Assembly (NCBI RefSeq): GCF_003970925.1
Contig: NZ_RWJF01000001.1
Span: forward strand, 2,908,501-2,972,500
Source: Sphingomonas ginkgonis
GTDB lineage: Bacteria; Pseudomonadota; Alphaproteobacteria; Sphingomonadales; Sphingomonadaceae
Direction of reading: 5' to 3'
Length of the DNA: 64,000 bases
Shown here: positions 25,503-35,367 of the stretch, piece by piece
Layout: the number at the start of each line of letters is the position of its first letter
Numbering within the stretch: the first letter of the stretch is position 1
The notes under the pieces: generated by a model
The model's input: the letters and a program-made list of their open reading frames with translations, nothing else
The model's database searches: none
Told to the model about the DNA's origin: nothing
Program-made: the position numbers and the translations under genes

Positions 25503-26129
25503 ATGGCCGAGCTCATCTTCTACACCAATCCGCAGTCGCGCGGGCAGACCGTGCGGTGGATGCTCGAAGAGGTCGGCGCGCCCTACGACGTTCAATATCT
25601 CGACTATGCGACATCGCTGAAGGCGGAGCCGTACCTGTCGGTCAATCCGATGGGCAAGATCCCGGCGATCCGCCACGGCGACAAGGTGGTGACGGAAGTG
25701 GCGGCGATCTGCTGCTACCTCGCCGACGCCTTCCCGGCGGCGAACCTCGCGCCGGCGCCCGAGAACCGCGCCGCCTATTACCGCTACATCTTCTTCGCTT
25801 CGGGGCCGATCGAGGCTGCGTTCAGTAACAAGGCCGCGGGTTGGGCGCCGAGCGAGCAGCTCCAGCGCATGTTCGGCTACGGCAACTTCGACCTCGCGAC
25901 CGGCGTGCTGGAGAAGCTGCTGACCGGCCGCGACTATATCAGCGAAAACCGCTTCACCGCCGCCGACCTGTTCGTCGGGGCGATGGTCAACTTCATGCTC
26001 CGTTTCAAGCTGCTGGAGCCGACGCCGGTGTTCACGGATTATATCGCTCGGGTGACCGATCGTGAAGCCTACCGCCGGGCCGTGGCGCTCGACGAGCAGG
26101 CAGGGCACGAGCTCGCCCCGACAGGCTGA
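25503..26129 (+). CDS. Glutathione S-transferase family protein
   Basis: 208 residues from ATG 25503, preceded by AAGGGGAGA. The thioredoxin-like N-terminal domain starts ELIFYTNPQSRGQTVRWMLEE, with the cis-Pro segment GKIPAIRHGD and the glutathione-binding VTEVAAICCYLADAFP (Glu/Val block). The all-helical C-terminal domain contains the N-capping box region FTAADLFVGAM. An active-site Ser in the first helix (NPQSRG) probably serves catalysis. The substrate is unknown. The following dienelactone hydrolase gene is 13 nt away, so they are likely co-transcribed. Confidence 0.92.
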   Translation: MAELIFYTNPQSRGQTVRWMLEEVGAPYDVQYLDYATSLKAEPYLSVNPMGKIPAIRHGDKVVTEVAAICCYLADAFPAANLAPAPENRAAYYRYIFFASGPIEAAFSNKAAGWAPSEQLQRMFGYGNFDLATGVLEKLLTGRDYISENRFTAADLFVGAMVNFMLRFKLLEPTPVFTDYIARVTDREAYRRAVALDEQAGHELAPTG

Positions 26130-26142
26130 AGGGAGCGAGACG

Positions 26143-27018
26143 ATGAACGACGACATCCGCCAGCAGGCGATCCGCCTCTATGATCGCTTCACCCACGAAG
26201 GGCTCGAGCGGCGGGACTTCATGGCGCAGATGGTTCGCCTGACCGGGAGCGCGGCGGCGGCCAACCTGCTGGTCGGCAGCATCGCCGCGAGCGCTCAGGC
26301 CAAGCCGCTCAGCGACCCGGCCGACAAGCGGCTGCGCACCGCGACGATGAAGCTTTCCCTCCCGGGCGGGCTTCCGGCCTACACGACCTATGTCGCCGAG
26401 CCGGTCCGCGGGGCGCGCGGGACGGTGATGGTGATCCACGAGAACCGCGGGCTCAACGATCATATCCGCGATGTCGCGCGCCGCCTCGCGCTCGCCGGCT
26501 TCCATGTCGTCGCGCCCGACTTCCTCACCCCGTCGGGCGGTACCCCTGCCAACGAGGATCAGGCGCGCGACCTGATCGGCAAGCTCGACATGGCGTCCGC
26601 GACCCGCGATGCGGTGGCGATCGTCACCCAACTGCAGAAGCGGCCTGGCGGGAACGGCAAGGTCGGCGCGGTCGGTTTCTGCTGGGGCGGCGGCTTCGTC
26701 GACCGGCTGGCGGTGAATGCCGGCCAGCACCTGGCGGCCGGAGTGGCCTATTACGGCCCCGCCCCCGCACCGGCCGAGGCGGCCAGGGTCGAGGCGCCGC
26801 TGCTGCTCCACTATGCCGGGCTGGACGAGCGGGTTGACGCGACGGGCAAGCCGTGGGTCGCCGCGCTCCAGGCCGCGCACAAGCCGGTCGAGAGCTACAC
26901 CTACCCGGGGGTCAACCACGCCTTCAACAACGACACCTCAGCGGACCGCTACAACAAGCCGGCGGCCGACCTCGCCTGGGGGCGCACCCTCGCCTTCCTG
27001 AAGCGGCACCTGGCCTGA
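26143..27018 (+). CDS. Dienelactone hydrolase family protein with Tat-like signal
   Basis: 291 residues from ATG 26143, with GAAGGGAG upstream. The N-terminal region has a twin-arginine-like motif, LERRDFMAQMVRLTGSAAAA, followed by a hydrophobic stretch ending SIAASAQAKP, implying Tat export. The hydrolase domain has the three catalytic residues of the family: Glu in VIHENRGLNDH, the Cys nucleophile in VGFCWGGGF and His in GVNHAFNND, with Asp in AGLDERVDA. It is probably a carboxymethylenebutenolidase-like esterase. The natural substrate is unknown. Confidence 0.9.
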   Translation: MNDDIRQQAIRLYDRFTHEGLERRDFMAQMVRLTGSAAAANLLVGSIAASAQAKPLSDPADKRLRTATMKLSLPGGLPAYTTYVAEPVRGARGTVMVIHENRGLNDHIRDVARRLALAGFHVVAPDFLTPSGGTPANEDQARDLIGKLDMASATRDAVAIVTQLQKRPGGNGKVGAVGFCWGGGFVDRLAVNAGQHLAAGVAYYGPAPAPAEAARVEAPLLLHYAGLDERVDATGKPWVAALQAAHKPVESYTYPGVNHAFNNDTSADRYNKPAADLAWGRTLAFLKRHLA

Positions 27019-27048
27019 CGGAACCGGCCTCGGGCGCAAGTAGACCCA

Positions 27049-28104
27049 TTGCAGATCGATACCGCTTGCACCTATGCCGGCCCGATGCTTGACCAAGGCA
27101 CTTCTCGGAACGACGAGGCGGAGGGCCTTTCCGCCCTCCCGCTCGGCAGCGGCGACTGGTCGCTGGAGATGCTGTCGGCGGTGCTCGACCAGAGCAGCGA
27201 CTGCATCAAGGTCATCGGCCCTACCGGAACGCTCGACTTCATGAACCGCAACGGCCGTTGCGCGATGCACATCGATGATTTCAACAGCGTCGCCGGGCTA
27301 CCGTGGTGGGAGCTGTGGCCGCCAGAGTCCCAGTCGTTGGTCAAGGATGCGGTCGAGCGGGTCCGGCGCGGTGAGAACCATCGCTTCGAGGCTTATTGCC
27401 CGACCGCCAAAGGTGCGCCGAGATGGTGGGAGGTCTCCGCCTCGCCGCTCCGTGACGGCAACGGCGACTTGCGCGGGATCATCTCCGTTTCCCGCAACAT
27501 CACCGAGCGCGTCCGGGCGCACGAGATCCGCGACGCCGCGGTGGAGGAGATACGGCACCGGCTCCAGAATGCTTACACGCTGATCGGCGCGCTGGTGACC
27601 GCCACCGCGCGGGGTTCGGACGAGCGCGAGGCGTTTGCGCGCGAAACGCTCGAGCGGCTCCAGCGGCTCGGCGCGGCGCAACAGATGCTTCTCGATCCCG
27701 GGCGCGACGGGCCCGTCCCACTGAGGACGCTGGTGGAGCGGCTGACGCGGCCCTTTGCTCCCCCCGGATGCGACTTCACGATCGCCACCATGCCCGACTG
27801 CTTGCTGACCGAAGATAGCGTCCGGGCCCTGGCGCTTGCCCTGGGCGAACTGGGGACAAACAGCAGCAAATATGGCGCTTTCGGGCGGGGCGGTTCGGTG
27901 ACGCTCAGCGCAACGCTGACGGGGAGCGAACTGGTCCTGATCTGGTCGGAGCGCGCGGCAAGCGACCGTTCCGCCGTTGCTCCTCCGGGAAGCGGAAAGG
28001 GCTTGCGGCTGATCGAGCGTGCTCTTCAGGCCAGGGGAGGTCGGTGCGAGATGACCTGGATCGACGACCGGCTCGAGGCAAGGATCACCCTGCCGAACGA
28101 TTGA
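27049..28104 (+). CDS. PAS-domain HWE/HisKA_2-type sensor histidine kinase
   Basis: 351 residues if started at the TTG 27049, or 339 from ATG 27085; neither has a convincing Shine-Dalgarno. A PAS domain covers about 40-160 (LDQSSDCIKVIGPTGTLDFM, WWEVSASPLRDGNGDLRGII). The kinase core has the His box AVEEIRHRLQNAYTLI and the N box ELGTNSSKYGAF, characteristic of the HWE/HisKA_2 group. There is no membrane segment, so it is cytoplasmic. Such kinases in Sphingomonadales often feed the PhyR general stress pathway. No response regulator is encoded next to it. Confidence 0.88.
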   Translation: MQIDTACTYAGPMLDQGTSRNDEAEGLSALPLGSGDWSLEMLSAVLDQSSDCIKVIGPTGTLDFMNRNGRCAMHIDDFNSVAGLPWWELWPPESQSLVKDAVERVRRGENHRFEAYCPTAKGAPRWWEVSASPLRDGNGDLRGIISVSRNITERVRAHEIRDAAVEEIRHRLQNAYTLIGALVTATARGSDEREAFARETLERLQRLGAAQQMLLDPGRDGPVPLRTLVERLTRPFAPPGCDFTIATMPDCLLTEDSVRALALALGELGTNSSKYGAFGRGGSVTLSATLTGSELVLIWSERAASDRSAVAPPGSGKGLRLIERALQARGGRCEMTWIDDRLEARITLPND

Positions 28105-28129
28105 GCCTGACAGGACTCCAGCAAGGCTG

Positions 28130-28166
28130 ACAAAAGGAAGGCCCGGCGGATTTCTCCGCCGAGCCT
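28130..28166 (-). terminator. Intrinsic terminator of the Bax-inhibitor-1 gene
   Basis: On the minus strand, AGGCTCGGCGGA pairs with TCCGCCGGGCCT around GAAA (28139-28166), with one G-U wobble that would be a mismatch on the plus strand, and is followed by TCCTTTTG. It ends the minus-strand gene 28194-28940 and may also stop the convergent kinase transcript. Confidence 0.8.
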
Positions 28167-28193
28167 CTGTCCCTTTCAAGCGATGGACGGCGC

Positions 28194-28940
28194 CTAGCGG
28201 CGGTCGCCCATGAAGCGAAGGAGGAACAGGAACATGTTGATGAAGTCGAGGTAGAGCTGAAGCGCGCCGATCACCGCGCTCTTCGTCATCGCCGCGCCCT
28301 GGCCAGCGACGGCGAAGTAGGTGCTCTTGATCCGCTGCGTGTCATAGGCAGTGAGGCCCGCGAAGAGCAGCACGCCGATGGCGCTGATCGCCAGGTTGAG
28401 CGCCGGCGACTTCAGGAACATGTTGAGCAGCATCGCGACGAACAGGCCGACGACGCCCATGATCAGGAAGGTGCCGAAGCCCGACAGGTCCTTCTTGGTC
28501 GTGTAGCCGAACAGGCTGAGGCCGAGGAAGGCGGCGGCGGTGGCGAAGAAGGTCTGCGCGATCGAGGTCCCGGTGTAGACCAGGAACAGGGTCGACAGCG
28601 ACACGCCGAGCAGGCCGGCATAGGCCCAGAACAGGCCCTGCGCCGTGCCGGACGAGATGCGGTTGATCCCGATCTGCAGCCACATCACGACGCCGAGCGG
28701 CGCGAACAGCGCGACCCAGTAGAGCAGCGAGGGACCGCCGGTCGCGGGATTGAACAGCGAGTTGACCATGCCGCTCTGCACGAACAGCAGCGCGACAATG
28801 CCGGTCAGCAGCACGCCCGAGGCCATGTAGTTGTAGACGGACAGCATGTAGGACCGCAGGCCCGCGTCGCGGGCGGCGCGCGGCACGCCGACGGTGGCGG
28901 CGTTCACACCGGCATTGCGCGGGTCAGACCAGTTCGGCAT
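28194..28940 (-). CDS. Bax inhibitor-1/YccA-family membrane protein
   Basis: 248 residues with about seven hydrophobic helices after a soluble N-terminal 30 residues (SDPRNAGVNAATVGVPRAAR). Family marks include LRSYMLSVYNYMASGVLLTG, the internal ASLFGYTTKKDLSG-type block (here LFGYTTKKDLSGFGTFLIMG) and the C-terminal block TAYDTQRIKS. The end is LYLDFINMFLFLLRFMGDRR. Bacterial members are pH-sensitive calcium-leak or proteostasis-linked inner-membrane proteins. It is monocistronic, with its own terminator. Confidence 0.95.
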   Translation of the reverse strand: MPNWSDPRNAGVNAATVGVPRAARDAGLRSYMLSVYNYMASGVLLTGIVALLFVQSGMVNSLFNPATGGPSLLYWVALFAPLGVVMWLQIGINRISSGTAQGLFWAYAGLLGVSLSTLFLVYTGTSIAQTFFATAAAFLGLSLFGYTTKKDLSGFGTFLIMGVVGLFVAMLLNMFLKSPALNLAISAIGVLLFAGLTAYDTQRIKSTYFAVAGQGAAMTKSAVIGALQLYLDFINMFLFLLRFMGDRR

Positions 28941-29060
28941 TGCACACTCCTTGACCGGAGCCGAAGAGCGGCCCCGAAACCGCTCTTATATCGTCCAATC
29001 ACCTCTGTGCTTCAAGAGAGGGCGGGAGCGTTGCGCTGTCCGCCGGGTTAAGCTCGCGAC

Positions 29061-29594
29061 ATGCACCGCCTGTTCGTCGCTCTCGTGCCCCCGGAGCCGG
29101 TCCGCGACCACTTGCTCGACATCGCCGAGGAGAGCGAGGGATTGCGCTGGGTGGGCGAGGACAATCTCCATCTCACGCTGCGGTTCATCGGGGAGGTGGA
29201 GCGTCCTCTTGCCGAGGATCTAGCCGCGGCACTCGCAACGGTGCGCAGCCCCGCCTTCGCGCTCCGGCTAGCGGGCGTCGGGACCTTCGATCGGCGCGGC
29301 GGTGGCGCGCTGTGGGCCGCGGTTCAGCCACGAGAGGCGGTGGCGCAGCTCGCCGCCAAGATCGACCGGGCCTGCTCGCAGGCGGGGCTGGAGCCCGAGC
29401 ATCGCGCCTTCCATCCCCATCTCACGCTGGCCCGTTGGAACGGCCGCCGCCCGGGCTCCGTTCCGGCGCTGCTCGAGCAATGGCGCGGCCTCCCTTCCGA
29501 TCCCTTCGAGGTGGCAGAGTTCACCCTGTTCGAGAGCCGTCTTTCGCGTCACGGAGCCCATTATGAAGCCATTGCATCTCAACCGCTTGTTTGA
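29061..29594 (+). CDS. thpR: RNA 2',3'-cyclic phosphodiesterase
   Basis: 177 residues, a normal length. The two catalytic HxTx motifs of the 2H phosphoesterase superfamily are present: LHLTLRFIGE and FHPHLTLARW. It begins MHRLFVALVPPEPVRDHLLD, typical of ThpR/LigT. The enzyme hydrolyses 2',3'-cyclic phosphates of RNA to 2'-phosphates. It is followed by the SOS-controlled uvrA gene after 98 bp, but the SOS box lies between them, so they are probably separate units. Confidence 0.92.
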   Translation: MHRLFVALVPPEPVRDHLLDIAEESEGLRWVGEDNLHLTLRFIGEVERPLAEDLAAALATVRSPAFALRLAGVGTFDRRGGGALWAAVQPREAVAQLAAKIDRACSQAGLEPEHRAFHPHLTLARWNGRRPGSVPALLEQWRGLPSDPFEVAEFTLFESRLSRHGAHYEAIASQPLV

Positions 29595-29633
29595 ACCGAG
29601 CGGCCGGCTTCCCATATGGTTCGCGGGCTGCCG

Positions 29634-29662
29634 TTGACCCCGGGGCACGGCTCTTCTAGCAA
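29634..29662 (+). promoter_or_regulatory. Candidate uvrA promoter
   Basis: TTGACC (about 29634-29639) and a weak TAGCAA hexamer are separated by 17 bp, just upstream of the SOS box. The -35 matches 5 of 6 consensus positions and the -10 only 3 of 6. Confidence 0.35.
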
Positions 29663-29665
29663 CAA

Positions 29666-29680
29666 GAACAAAATTGGAAC
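29666..29680. promoter_or_regulatory. LexA (SOS) box of uvrA
   Basis: GAACAAAATTGGAAC at 29666-29680 is GAAC-N7-GAAC, the reverse complement of the alphaproteobacterial LexA site GTTC-N7-GTTC. It lies 13 bp before the uvrA ATG at 29693, where LexA would block transcription. uvrA is a classic SOS gene in alphaproteobacteria. Confidence 0.88.
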
Positions 29681-29692
29681 GAAGTAGCGCCG

Positions 29693-32600
29693 ATGCTGAC
29701 CCATATCTCTGTTCGTGGAGCCCGTGAGCATAATCTGAAGGGCGTGTCGGTCGACATCCCGCGCGAGAGCCTGACGGTGATCACCGGCCTGTCCGGGTCG
29801 GGCAAGTCGAGCCTCGCCTTCGACACCATCTACGCCGAAGGGCAGCGCCGCTACGTCGAATCGCTGAGCGCCTATGCGCGCCAGTTCCTCGAGATGATGC
29901 AGAAGCCGGACGTCGAGCATATCGACGGCCTCTCGCCGGCCATCTCGATCGAGCAGAAGACCACCAGCCGGAACCCCCGCTCGACGGTCGCGACCGTGAC
30001 CGAGATCTACGACTATATGCGCCTGCTGTGGGCGCGGGTCGGAATCCCCTACTCGCCCGCGACCGGCGAGCCGATCTCCGCGCAGACCGTCAGCCAGATG
30101 GTCGACCGGACCATGGGGCTGCCGGAAGGAAGCCGCCACTATCTGCTCGCGCCGGTCGTGCGGGGCCGCAAGGGCGAGTACCGCAAGGAGCTCGCCGAAT
30201 GGCAGAAGGCGGGCTTCACCCGGGTCCGCATCGACGGCAGCTTCTACGAGATCGACGAGGCGCCCTCGCTCGACAAGAAGTACAAGCACGACATCGAGGT
30301 GGTGGTCGACCGGATCGTCGTTCGCGAGGGGGTGGAGAGCCGTCTCGCCGACAGTTTCGAGACCGCGCTCAAGCTGGCGGAGGGCCTCGCCTATCTCGAC
30401 CTGGCCGACCCGGCACCCAAAGTGTCCGACGAGGTGGGCCTTGCCGAAGGACCGAACAGCGGGGCGGTCGAAGGCGGCGACACGGAGAGCGGATCGCGAC
30501 GGACCGGGGTTGCCGCCACGCTGCAGGCGGCGCACGAGCGCGCGGCGCTGGCCGACAACGCTCCTGTCGGGCGGATCGTCTTTTCGGAGAAGTTCGCCTG
30601 CCCGGTATCCGGCTTCACCATCGCCGAAATCGAGCCGCGACTGTTCAGCTTCAATGCCCCGCAGGGCGCCTGCCCGGGGTGCGACGGGCTGGGCGAGAAG
30701 ATGGAGTTCGACGAGGACCTCGTCGTTCCCAATCACGCGCTCAGCCTCGCCAAGGGTGCGGTCGTGCCCTGGGCCAAGTCGCAGCCACCCTCGCCCTACT
30801 ACATGCAGGTGCTTTCCAGCCTGGCGCGCGCCTTCGGCTTCTCGCTCGACACGGCGTGGGGCGAGCTGCCGGAGGAAGCGCAGCGGGTGGTGCTTCGCGG
30901 CACCGGCGGCAAGGCGGTTCCGCTCCGCTTCGTCGACGGGCGCAAGAGCTACGAGGTCAAGAAGCCGTTCGAGGGCGTGCTCGGCAACCTCCAGCGGCGG
31001 ATGAGTTCGACCGAGAGCGCGTGGATGCGGGAGGAGCTCAGCCGCTATCAGGCCAGCCGGCCATGCGAGGTCTGCCAGGGCGCCCGGCTCAAGCCGGAAG
31101 CATTGTCGGTGAAGATCGCGGGGGAGCACATTTCCGGCGCAGCGCAGCGCTCGGTCGCCGATGCGCTTGCCTGGTTCACCACGCTGGAAGAAAAGCTCAC
31201 GCCCACGCAGCGCGAGATCGCCAAGGCGATCCTCAAGGAGATCAACGAGCGGCTCGGCTTCCTCGACAATGTCGGGCTGGACTATCTCAACCTGAACCGA
31301 ACCAGCGGCACGCTGTCGGGCGGTGAGAGCCAGCGTATCCGGCTGGCTTCGCAGATCGGGTCGGGACTGTCCGGAGTGCTCTATGTTCTCGACGAGCCGT
31401 CGATCGGGCTCCACCAGAAGGACAACGACCGGCTACTTGAAACGCTGAAGCGGCTGAAGAGCCTCGGCAACACCGTGCTGGTGGTCGAGCATGACGAGGA
31501 TGCGATCCGGACGGCCGACCACATCATCGACATGGGTCCGGGCGCCGGTGTTCACGGTGGCGACGTGGTCTTCTCGGGAACGCTGCCGCAGCTGCTGGGC
31601 TGCGAGGGCAGCGTCACCGCCGATTACCTCACCGGCCGCCGCTCGGTCCCGCTCCCGGCCAAGCGCCGCAAGGGCAGCGGCAAGAAGCTGACCGTGCACG
31701 GCGCGCGCGAGAACAATCTGCGCAACGTCACCGCGTCGATCCCGCTCGGCACCTTCACCTGCGTCACCGGCGTGTCCGGCTCGGGCAAGTCGAGCTTCAC
31801 CATCGACACGCTCTACGCGGCGGCCGCGCGTGGGCTGAACGGCGCCCGGATCCTCGCCGGCAAACACGACAAGGTCACCGGGCTCGAGAACCTCGACAAG
31901 GTGATCGACATCGACCAGTCGCCGATCGGCCGCACGCCCCGATCCAACCCCGCCACCTACACCGGCGCCTTCACCAACATTCGTGACTGGTTCGCCGGGC
32001 TGCCCGAGGCACAGGCGCGCGGCTACAAGTCCGGACGCTTCTCGTTCAACGTGAAGGGCGGTCGCTGCGAAGCCTGCCAGGGCGACGGCGTTCTCAAGAT
32101 CGAGATGCACTTTCTCCCCGACGTCTATGTCACCTGCGACGTCTGCCACGGCCAGCGCTACAATCGCGAGACGCTCGAGGTGAAGTTCAAGGGACAGTCG
32201 ATCGCCGACGTCCTCGACATGACCGTCGAGGACGCCGCGGAGTTCTTCAAGGCTGTCCCGTCGATCCGCGACAAGATGGCGATGCTGGTGGAAGTGGGGC
32301 TGGGCTATGTGAAGGTCGGCCAGCAGGCGACCACGCTGTCGGGCGGCGAGGCGCAGCGCGTCAAGCTTGCGAAGGAGCTGTCGCGCCGGGCGACGGGCAA
32401 CACCCTCTACATCCTCGACGAGCCGACGACGGGGCTTCACTTCGAGGACGTCCGCAAGCTGCTCGAGGTGCTCCACGCGCTCGTCGAGCAGGGCAACACC
32501 GTGGTGGTGATCGAGCACAACCTCGACGTCATCAAGACGGCGGACTGGGTGCTGGATCTCGGGCCGGAGGGCGGCGTCAAGGGCGGGGAGATCGTCGCCA

Positions 32601-32749
32601 CGGGCACGCCCGAAGCGATCGCGGCCGAGCCTCGCAGCGCGACCGGCCATTACCTCCGGCCGCTCTTGGCGAAGAGCGAGCCGCCGGTCGAAGCCGCGGT
32701 CATGCCGCTCAAGCGGAAGAGCGGAGCCCGGGCGCGCGCTACGGCGTAA
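29693..32749 (+). CDS. uvrA: Excinuclease ABC subunit A
   Basis: 1018 residues. Two ABC ATPase halves are complete: Walker A GLSGSGKS (about 32-39) and GVSGSGKS (about 695), signature LSGGE in both ([29 protein letters not shown]), and Walker [10 protein letters not shown] and LDEPTTGLH. The zinc-finger cysteines are visible ([34 protein letters not shown]). UvrA2 finds bulky DNA lesions with UvrB for nucleotide excision repair. An insertion of Gly/Glu/Ser-rich sequence near residue 250-280 is probably an unstructured loop. The gene is under a LexA box. Its last 11 nt overlap a convergent gene. Confidence 0.98.
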   Translation: MLTHISVRGAREHNLKGVSVDIPRESLTVITGLSGSGKSSLAFDTIYAEGQRRYVESLSAYARQFLEMMQKPDVEHIDGLSPAISIEQKTTSRNPRSTVATVTEIYDYMRLLWARVGIPYSPATGEPISAQTVSQMVDRTMGLPEGSRHYLLAPVVRGRKGEYRKELAEWQKAGFTRVRIDGSFYEIDEAPSLDKKYKHDIEVVVDRIVVREGVESRLADSFETALKLAEGLAYLDLADPAPKVSDEVGLAEGPNSGAVEGGDTESGSRRTGVAATLQAAHERAALADNAPVGRIVFSEKFACPVSGFTIAEIEPRLFSFNAPQGACPGCDGLGEKMEFDEDLVVPNHALSLAKGAVVPWAKSQPPSPYYMQVLSSLARAFGFSLDTAWGELPEEAQRVVLRGTGGKAVPLRFVDGRKSYEVKKPFEGVLGNLQRRMSSTESAWMREELSRYQASRPCEVCQGARLKPEALSVKIAGEHISGAAQRSVADALAWFTTLEEKLTPTQREIAKAILKEINERLGFLDNVGLDYLNLNRTSGTLSGGESQRIRLASQIGSGLSGVLYVLDEPSIGLHQKDNDRLLETLKRLKSLGNTVLVVEHDEDAIRTADHIIDMGPGAGVHGGDVVFSGTLPQLLGCEGSVTADYLTGRRSVPLPAKRRKGSGKKLTVHGARENNLRNVTASIPLGTFTCVTGVSGSGKSSFTIDTLYAAAARGLNGARILAGKHDKVTGLENLDKVIDIDQSPIGRTPRSNPATYTGAFTNIRDWFAGLPEAQARGYKSGRFSFNVKGGRCEACQGDGVLKIEMHFLPDVYVTCDVCHGQRYNRETLEVKFKGQSIADVLDMTVEDAAEFFKAVPSIRDKMAMLVEVGLGYVKVGQQATTLSGGEAQRVKLAKELSRRATGNTLYILDEPTTGLHFEDVRKLLEVLHALVEQGNTVVVIEHNLDVIKTADWVLDLGPEGGVKGGEIVATGTPEAIAAEPRSATGHYLRPLLAKSEPPVEAAVMPLKRKSGARARATA

Positions 32750-33122
32750 GGCGCAGCTCGACCCGCCGGTTCTGGACCTCGCGGACACCGTCCTCGGTCG
32801 GCACCGGCGCGTCCTGCTCGCCATGCGGGCGCGGTATGATCGACGTGCGTGGAACGCCGCGAGCGACCAGGGCGGCGGTGATTCCGCTCAAGCGCCTGAC
32901 GGTGATCCTTCGGTTGGTCGCGGCTGACCCCGACCGATCCGAGTAGCCGTCGATCGCCAGGCGTCCGCCCTCGCTTGTCCAGCGTGCCGCAACCGCATCG
33001 AGCAGCGGCAAGGTTTCCGGCCTGAGCTCGGTCCGGCCCCAATCGAAGAACAGCATGTCGATGGGCGGCTGGGCTGTCGCGAGATCGGCGGCCATTGCGA
33101 CCGCGAGAAGGGAGCTGAGCAC
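32739..33122 (-). CDS. Small exported OmpA-like domain protein
   Basis: 127 residues. A short signal peptide ([17 protein letters not shown]) is followed directly by one OmpA/MotB-type peptidoglycan-binding domain: [42 protein letters not shown] (the usual Asp and Arg that bind diaminopimelate) and [11 protein letters not shown]. It has no lipobox, beta-barrel or membrane anchor, so it is probably a soluble periplasmic protein. The gene for a barrel protein lies upstream on the same strand, separated by a terminator. Its end overlaps uvrA by 11 nt. Confidence 0.88.
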   Translation of the reverse strand: MLSSLLAVAMAADLATAQPPIDMLFFDWGRTELRPETLPLLDAVAARWTSEGGRLAIDGYSDRSGSAATNRRITVRRLSGITAALVARGVPRTSIIPRPHGEQDAPVPTEDGVREVQNRRVELRLTP

Positions 33123-33181
33123 CCGTTACTCCTGGCAACGATCCGGCGCGGCCAGTTTAGGCCGCCATCTTCGACACGCAA

Positions 33182-33217
33182 CAAAAAACCGGTCCCAGCT
33201 GCGAGGCTGGGACCGGT
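33182..33217 (-). terminator. Intrinsic terminator of the beta-barrel gene
   Basis: ACCGGTCCCAGC (33188-33199) pairs perfectly with GCTGGGACCGGT (33206-33217). On the minus strand it is followed by TTTTTTGT (33180-33187), making a strong terminator 19 nt after the stop of the barrel gene. Confidence 0.9.
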
Positions 33218-33235
33218 CCTTTGTTCGTCCGAAGC

Positions 33236-34087
<852 letters not shown>

Positions 34088-34170
34088 AGAAATCCCCTTT
34101 CGAATACGTCTTGGACCAACAACGCGCTTTGCTTATGGGAGGCGCTGTCACGACGCAAGAACGCCCACGG

Positions 34171-34200
34171 GCAAACTGTGGCGGGCACGACACAGTTTGC
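34171..34200. repeat. Perfect 10-bp inverted repeat
   Basis: GCAAACTGTG (34171-34180) and CACAGTTTGC (34191-34200) flank a 10-bp spacer. It lies between the barrel gene start and the end of the DUF2793 gene, both on the minus strand. It is 84 bp upstream of the barrel ATG, with no T-run. It could be an operator or an mRNA hairpin. Confidence 0.45.
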
Positions 34201-34228
34201 GTGCGAACCGCAGCGAATTGGTGTGTTG

Positions 34229-34717
34229 TCAGGCCGCAATCAATCCATGCTGGCGGAGTGCCGCAAGGACGCTGGCCAGCGCGGCCCGGCACGGCAGGTC
34301 CTGCACGCTGCCACCGGCGGGATCGGCGATGGCTGCAGCCTGCCCCGCCAGAACCTGCTTGCCGTCGATATGGACAGCCTTGGCGTTGATGCGTCCAAGG
34401 AGCCACTGGCCACCCGCAAACAGGGCAACGCAATTGTCCGCGCGGACAAACAGCTGCATTCCCTCTGTCGGCTGCAGGAAGCGCCACCCGCCGGCCGTGT
34501 AGCCGGCGATCTGGTGGGTCCGCCCCGCGAACGCACCGGTTGGTGCGGAGCCCACGACATAGGCCTCCCCCGCCGAGGGACTGGCCGGAGGCGACTGTGC
34601 TCCCAGCGCCATGACGGCCGGGGCGACGAGAAAATCCAGCGATTGAAGGGCTTCGTTGTGGGTGACCTCCTTCTGGGCCTGGCTCGCAATTCGAGAGCGT
34701 TCCTTGCATGTACCCAA
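34229..34717 (-). CDS. DUF2793 protein (GTA/phage-tail associated), N-terminally truncated
   Basis: 162 residues. The protein has SQAQKEVTHNEALQSLDFLV, GEAYVVGSAPTGAFAGR and DPAGGSVQDLPCRAALASVL, the pattern of DUF2793 proteins found at the end of gene-transfer-agent tail clusters. Family members begin about ten residues earlier with a LPLL..GQAQK segment. Here an in-frame TGA (34718-34720) precedes the only possible start, a TTG at 34717. A promoter-like TTGACA/TACATG pair overlaps that start. No tail or capsid genes are nearby, so this is probably a stranded remnant or a recently exapted gene. Confidence 0.65.
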   Translation of the reverse strand: MGTCKERSRIASQAQKEVTHNEALQSLDFLVAPAVMALGAQSPPASPSAGEAYVVGSAPTGAFAGRTHQIAGYTAGGWRFLQPTEGMQLFVRADNCVALFAGGQWLLGRINAKAVHIDGKQVLAGQAAAIADPAGGSVQDLPCRAALASVLAALRQHGLIAA

Positions 34718-34735
34718 TCAGCGTGACGATGTCAA
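34707..34735 (-). promoter_or_regulatory. Sigma70-like promoter overlapping the DUF2793 start
   Basis: On the minus strand TTGACA (34730-34735) is a perfect -35, followed by 17 bp and TACATG (34707-34712, 3 of 6). The only in-frame start codon of the DUF2793 gene (34715-34717) lies inside the spacer, so a transcript from here would lack it. Confidence 0.4.
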
Positions 34736-34755
34736 GCGGTTTTGTACCGCTCCGG

Positions 34756-35367
34756 TTAGTAGCCCATCAGCGCCAGCACTTCCCGGCGGCTCCTCTCGTC
34801 CTCGCGGAAGACCCCCATCATCCGGCTCGTCGTCATCATCACGCCCGGCGTGTTCACCCCGCGCGCGGTCATGCAGGCATGGCTCGCCTCGATCACCACC
34901 GCCACGCCGCGCGGCTGGAGATGCTCCCAGATGCAGTCGGCGACCTGCGCGGTCAGCCGCTCCTGAACCTGCAGCCGCCGGGCGAAGCCGTGCAGCACGC
35001 GCGCGAGCTTGGAGATGCCGACCACCCGGTCCCCGGGCAGATAGGCGATCGCGGCCTTGCCGATGATCGGCGCCATGTGGTGCTCGCAATGCGATTGGAA
35101 CGGGATGTCGCGCAGCAGCACGATCTCGTCATAGCCGCCGACCTCCTCGAAGGTCCGCGACAGGTGAAGCGCCGGGTCCTCGCCATAGCCGCGCGCATAT
35201 TCCTTCCACGCACGGGCAACCCGCTTGGGCGTGTCGGTCAGTCCCTCCCGCGCGGGATCGTCTCCGGCCCAGCGGATAAGGGTGCGGACCGCCTCGGCCA
35301 CTTCGTCCGGGATGGGGATCTTCTTGACGTCCTGGACCAGGTCGCCGTCGTCAGGACTCGCGTTCAT
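34756..35367 (-). CDS. folE: GTP cyclohydrolase I
   Basis: 203 residues, normal length. Zinc and active-site residues are visible: [20 protein letters not shown] (Cys and His), [40 protein letters not shown] and [12 protein letters not shown] (second Cys). It converts GTP to dihydroneopterin triphosphate, the first step of folate synthesis. The first 17 nt overlap the end of the FAD-oxidoreductase pseudogene on the same strand. No other folate genes are adjacent. Confidence 0.97.
   Translation of the reverse strand: MNASPDDGDLVQDVKKIPIPDEVAEAVRTLIRWAGDDPAREGLTDTPKRVARAWKEYARGYGEDPALHLSRTFEEVGGYDEIVLLRDIPFQSHCEHHMAPIIGKAAIAYLPGDRVVGISKLARVLHGFARRLQVQERLTAQVADCIWEHLQPRGVAVVIEASHACMTARGVNTPGVMMTTSRMMGVFREDERSRREVLALMGY

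Noticed and set aside
34229..35367. DUF2793 plus neighbours as a prophage
   Set aside because: Flanking genes are folE and an outer-membrane barrel; no capsid, tail or integrase genes were found.
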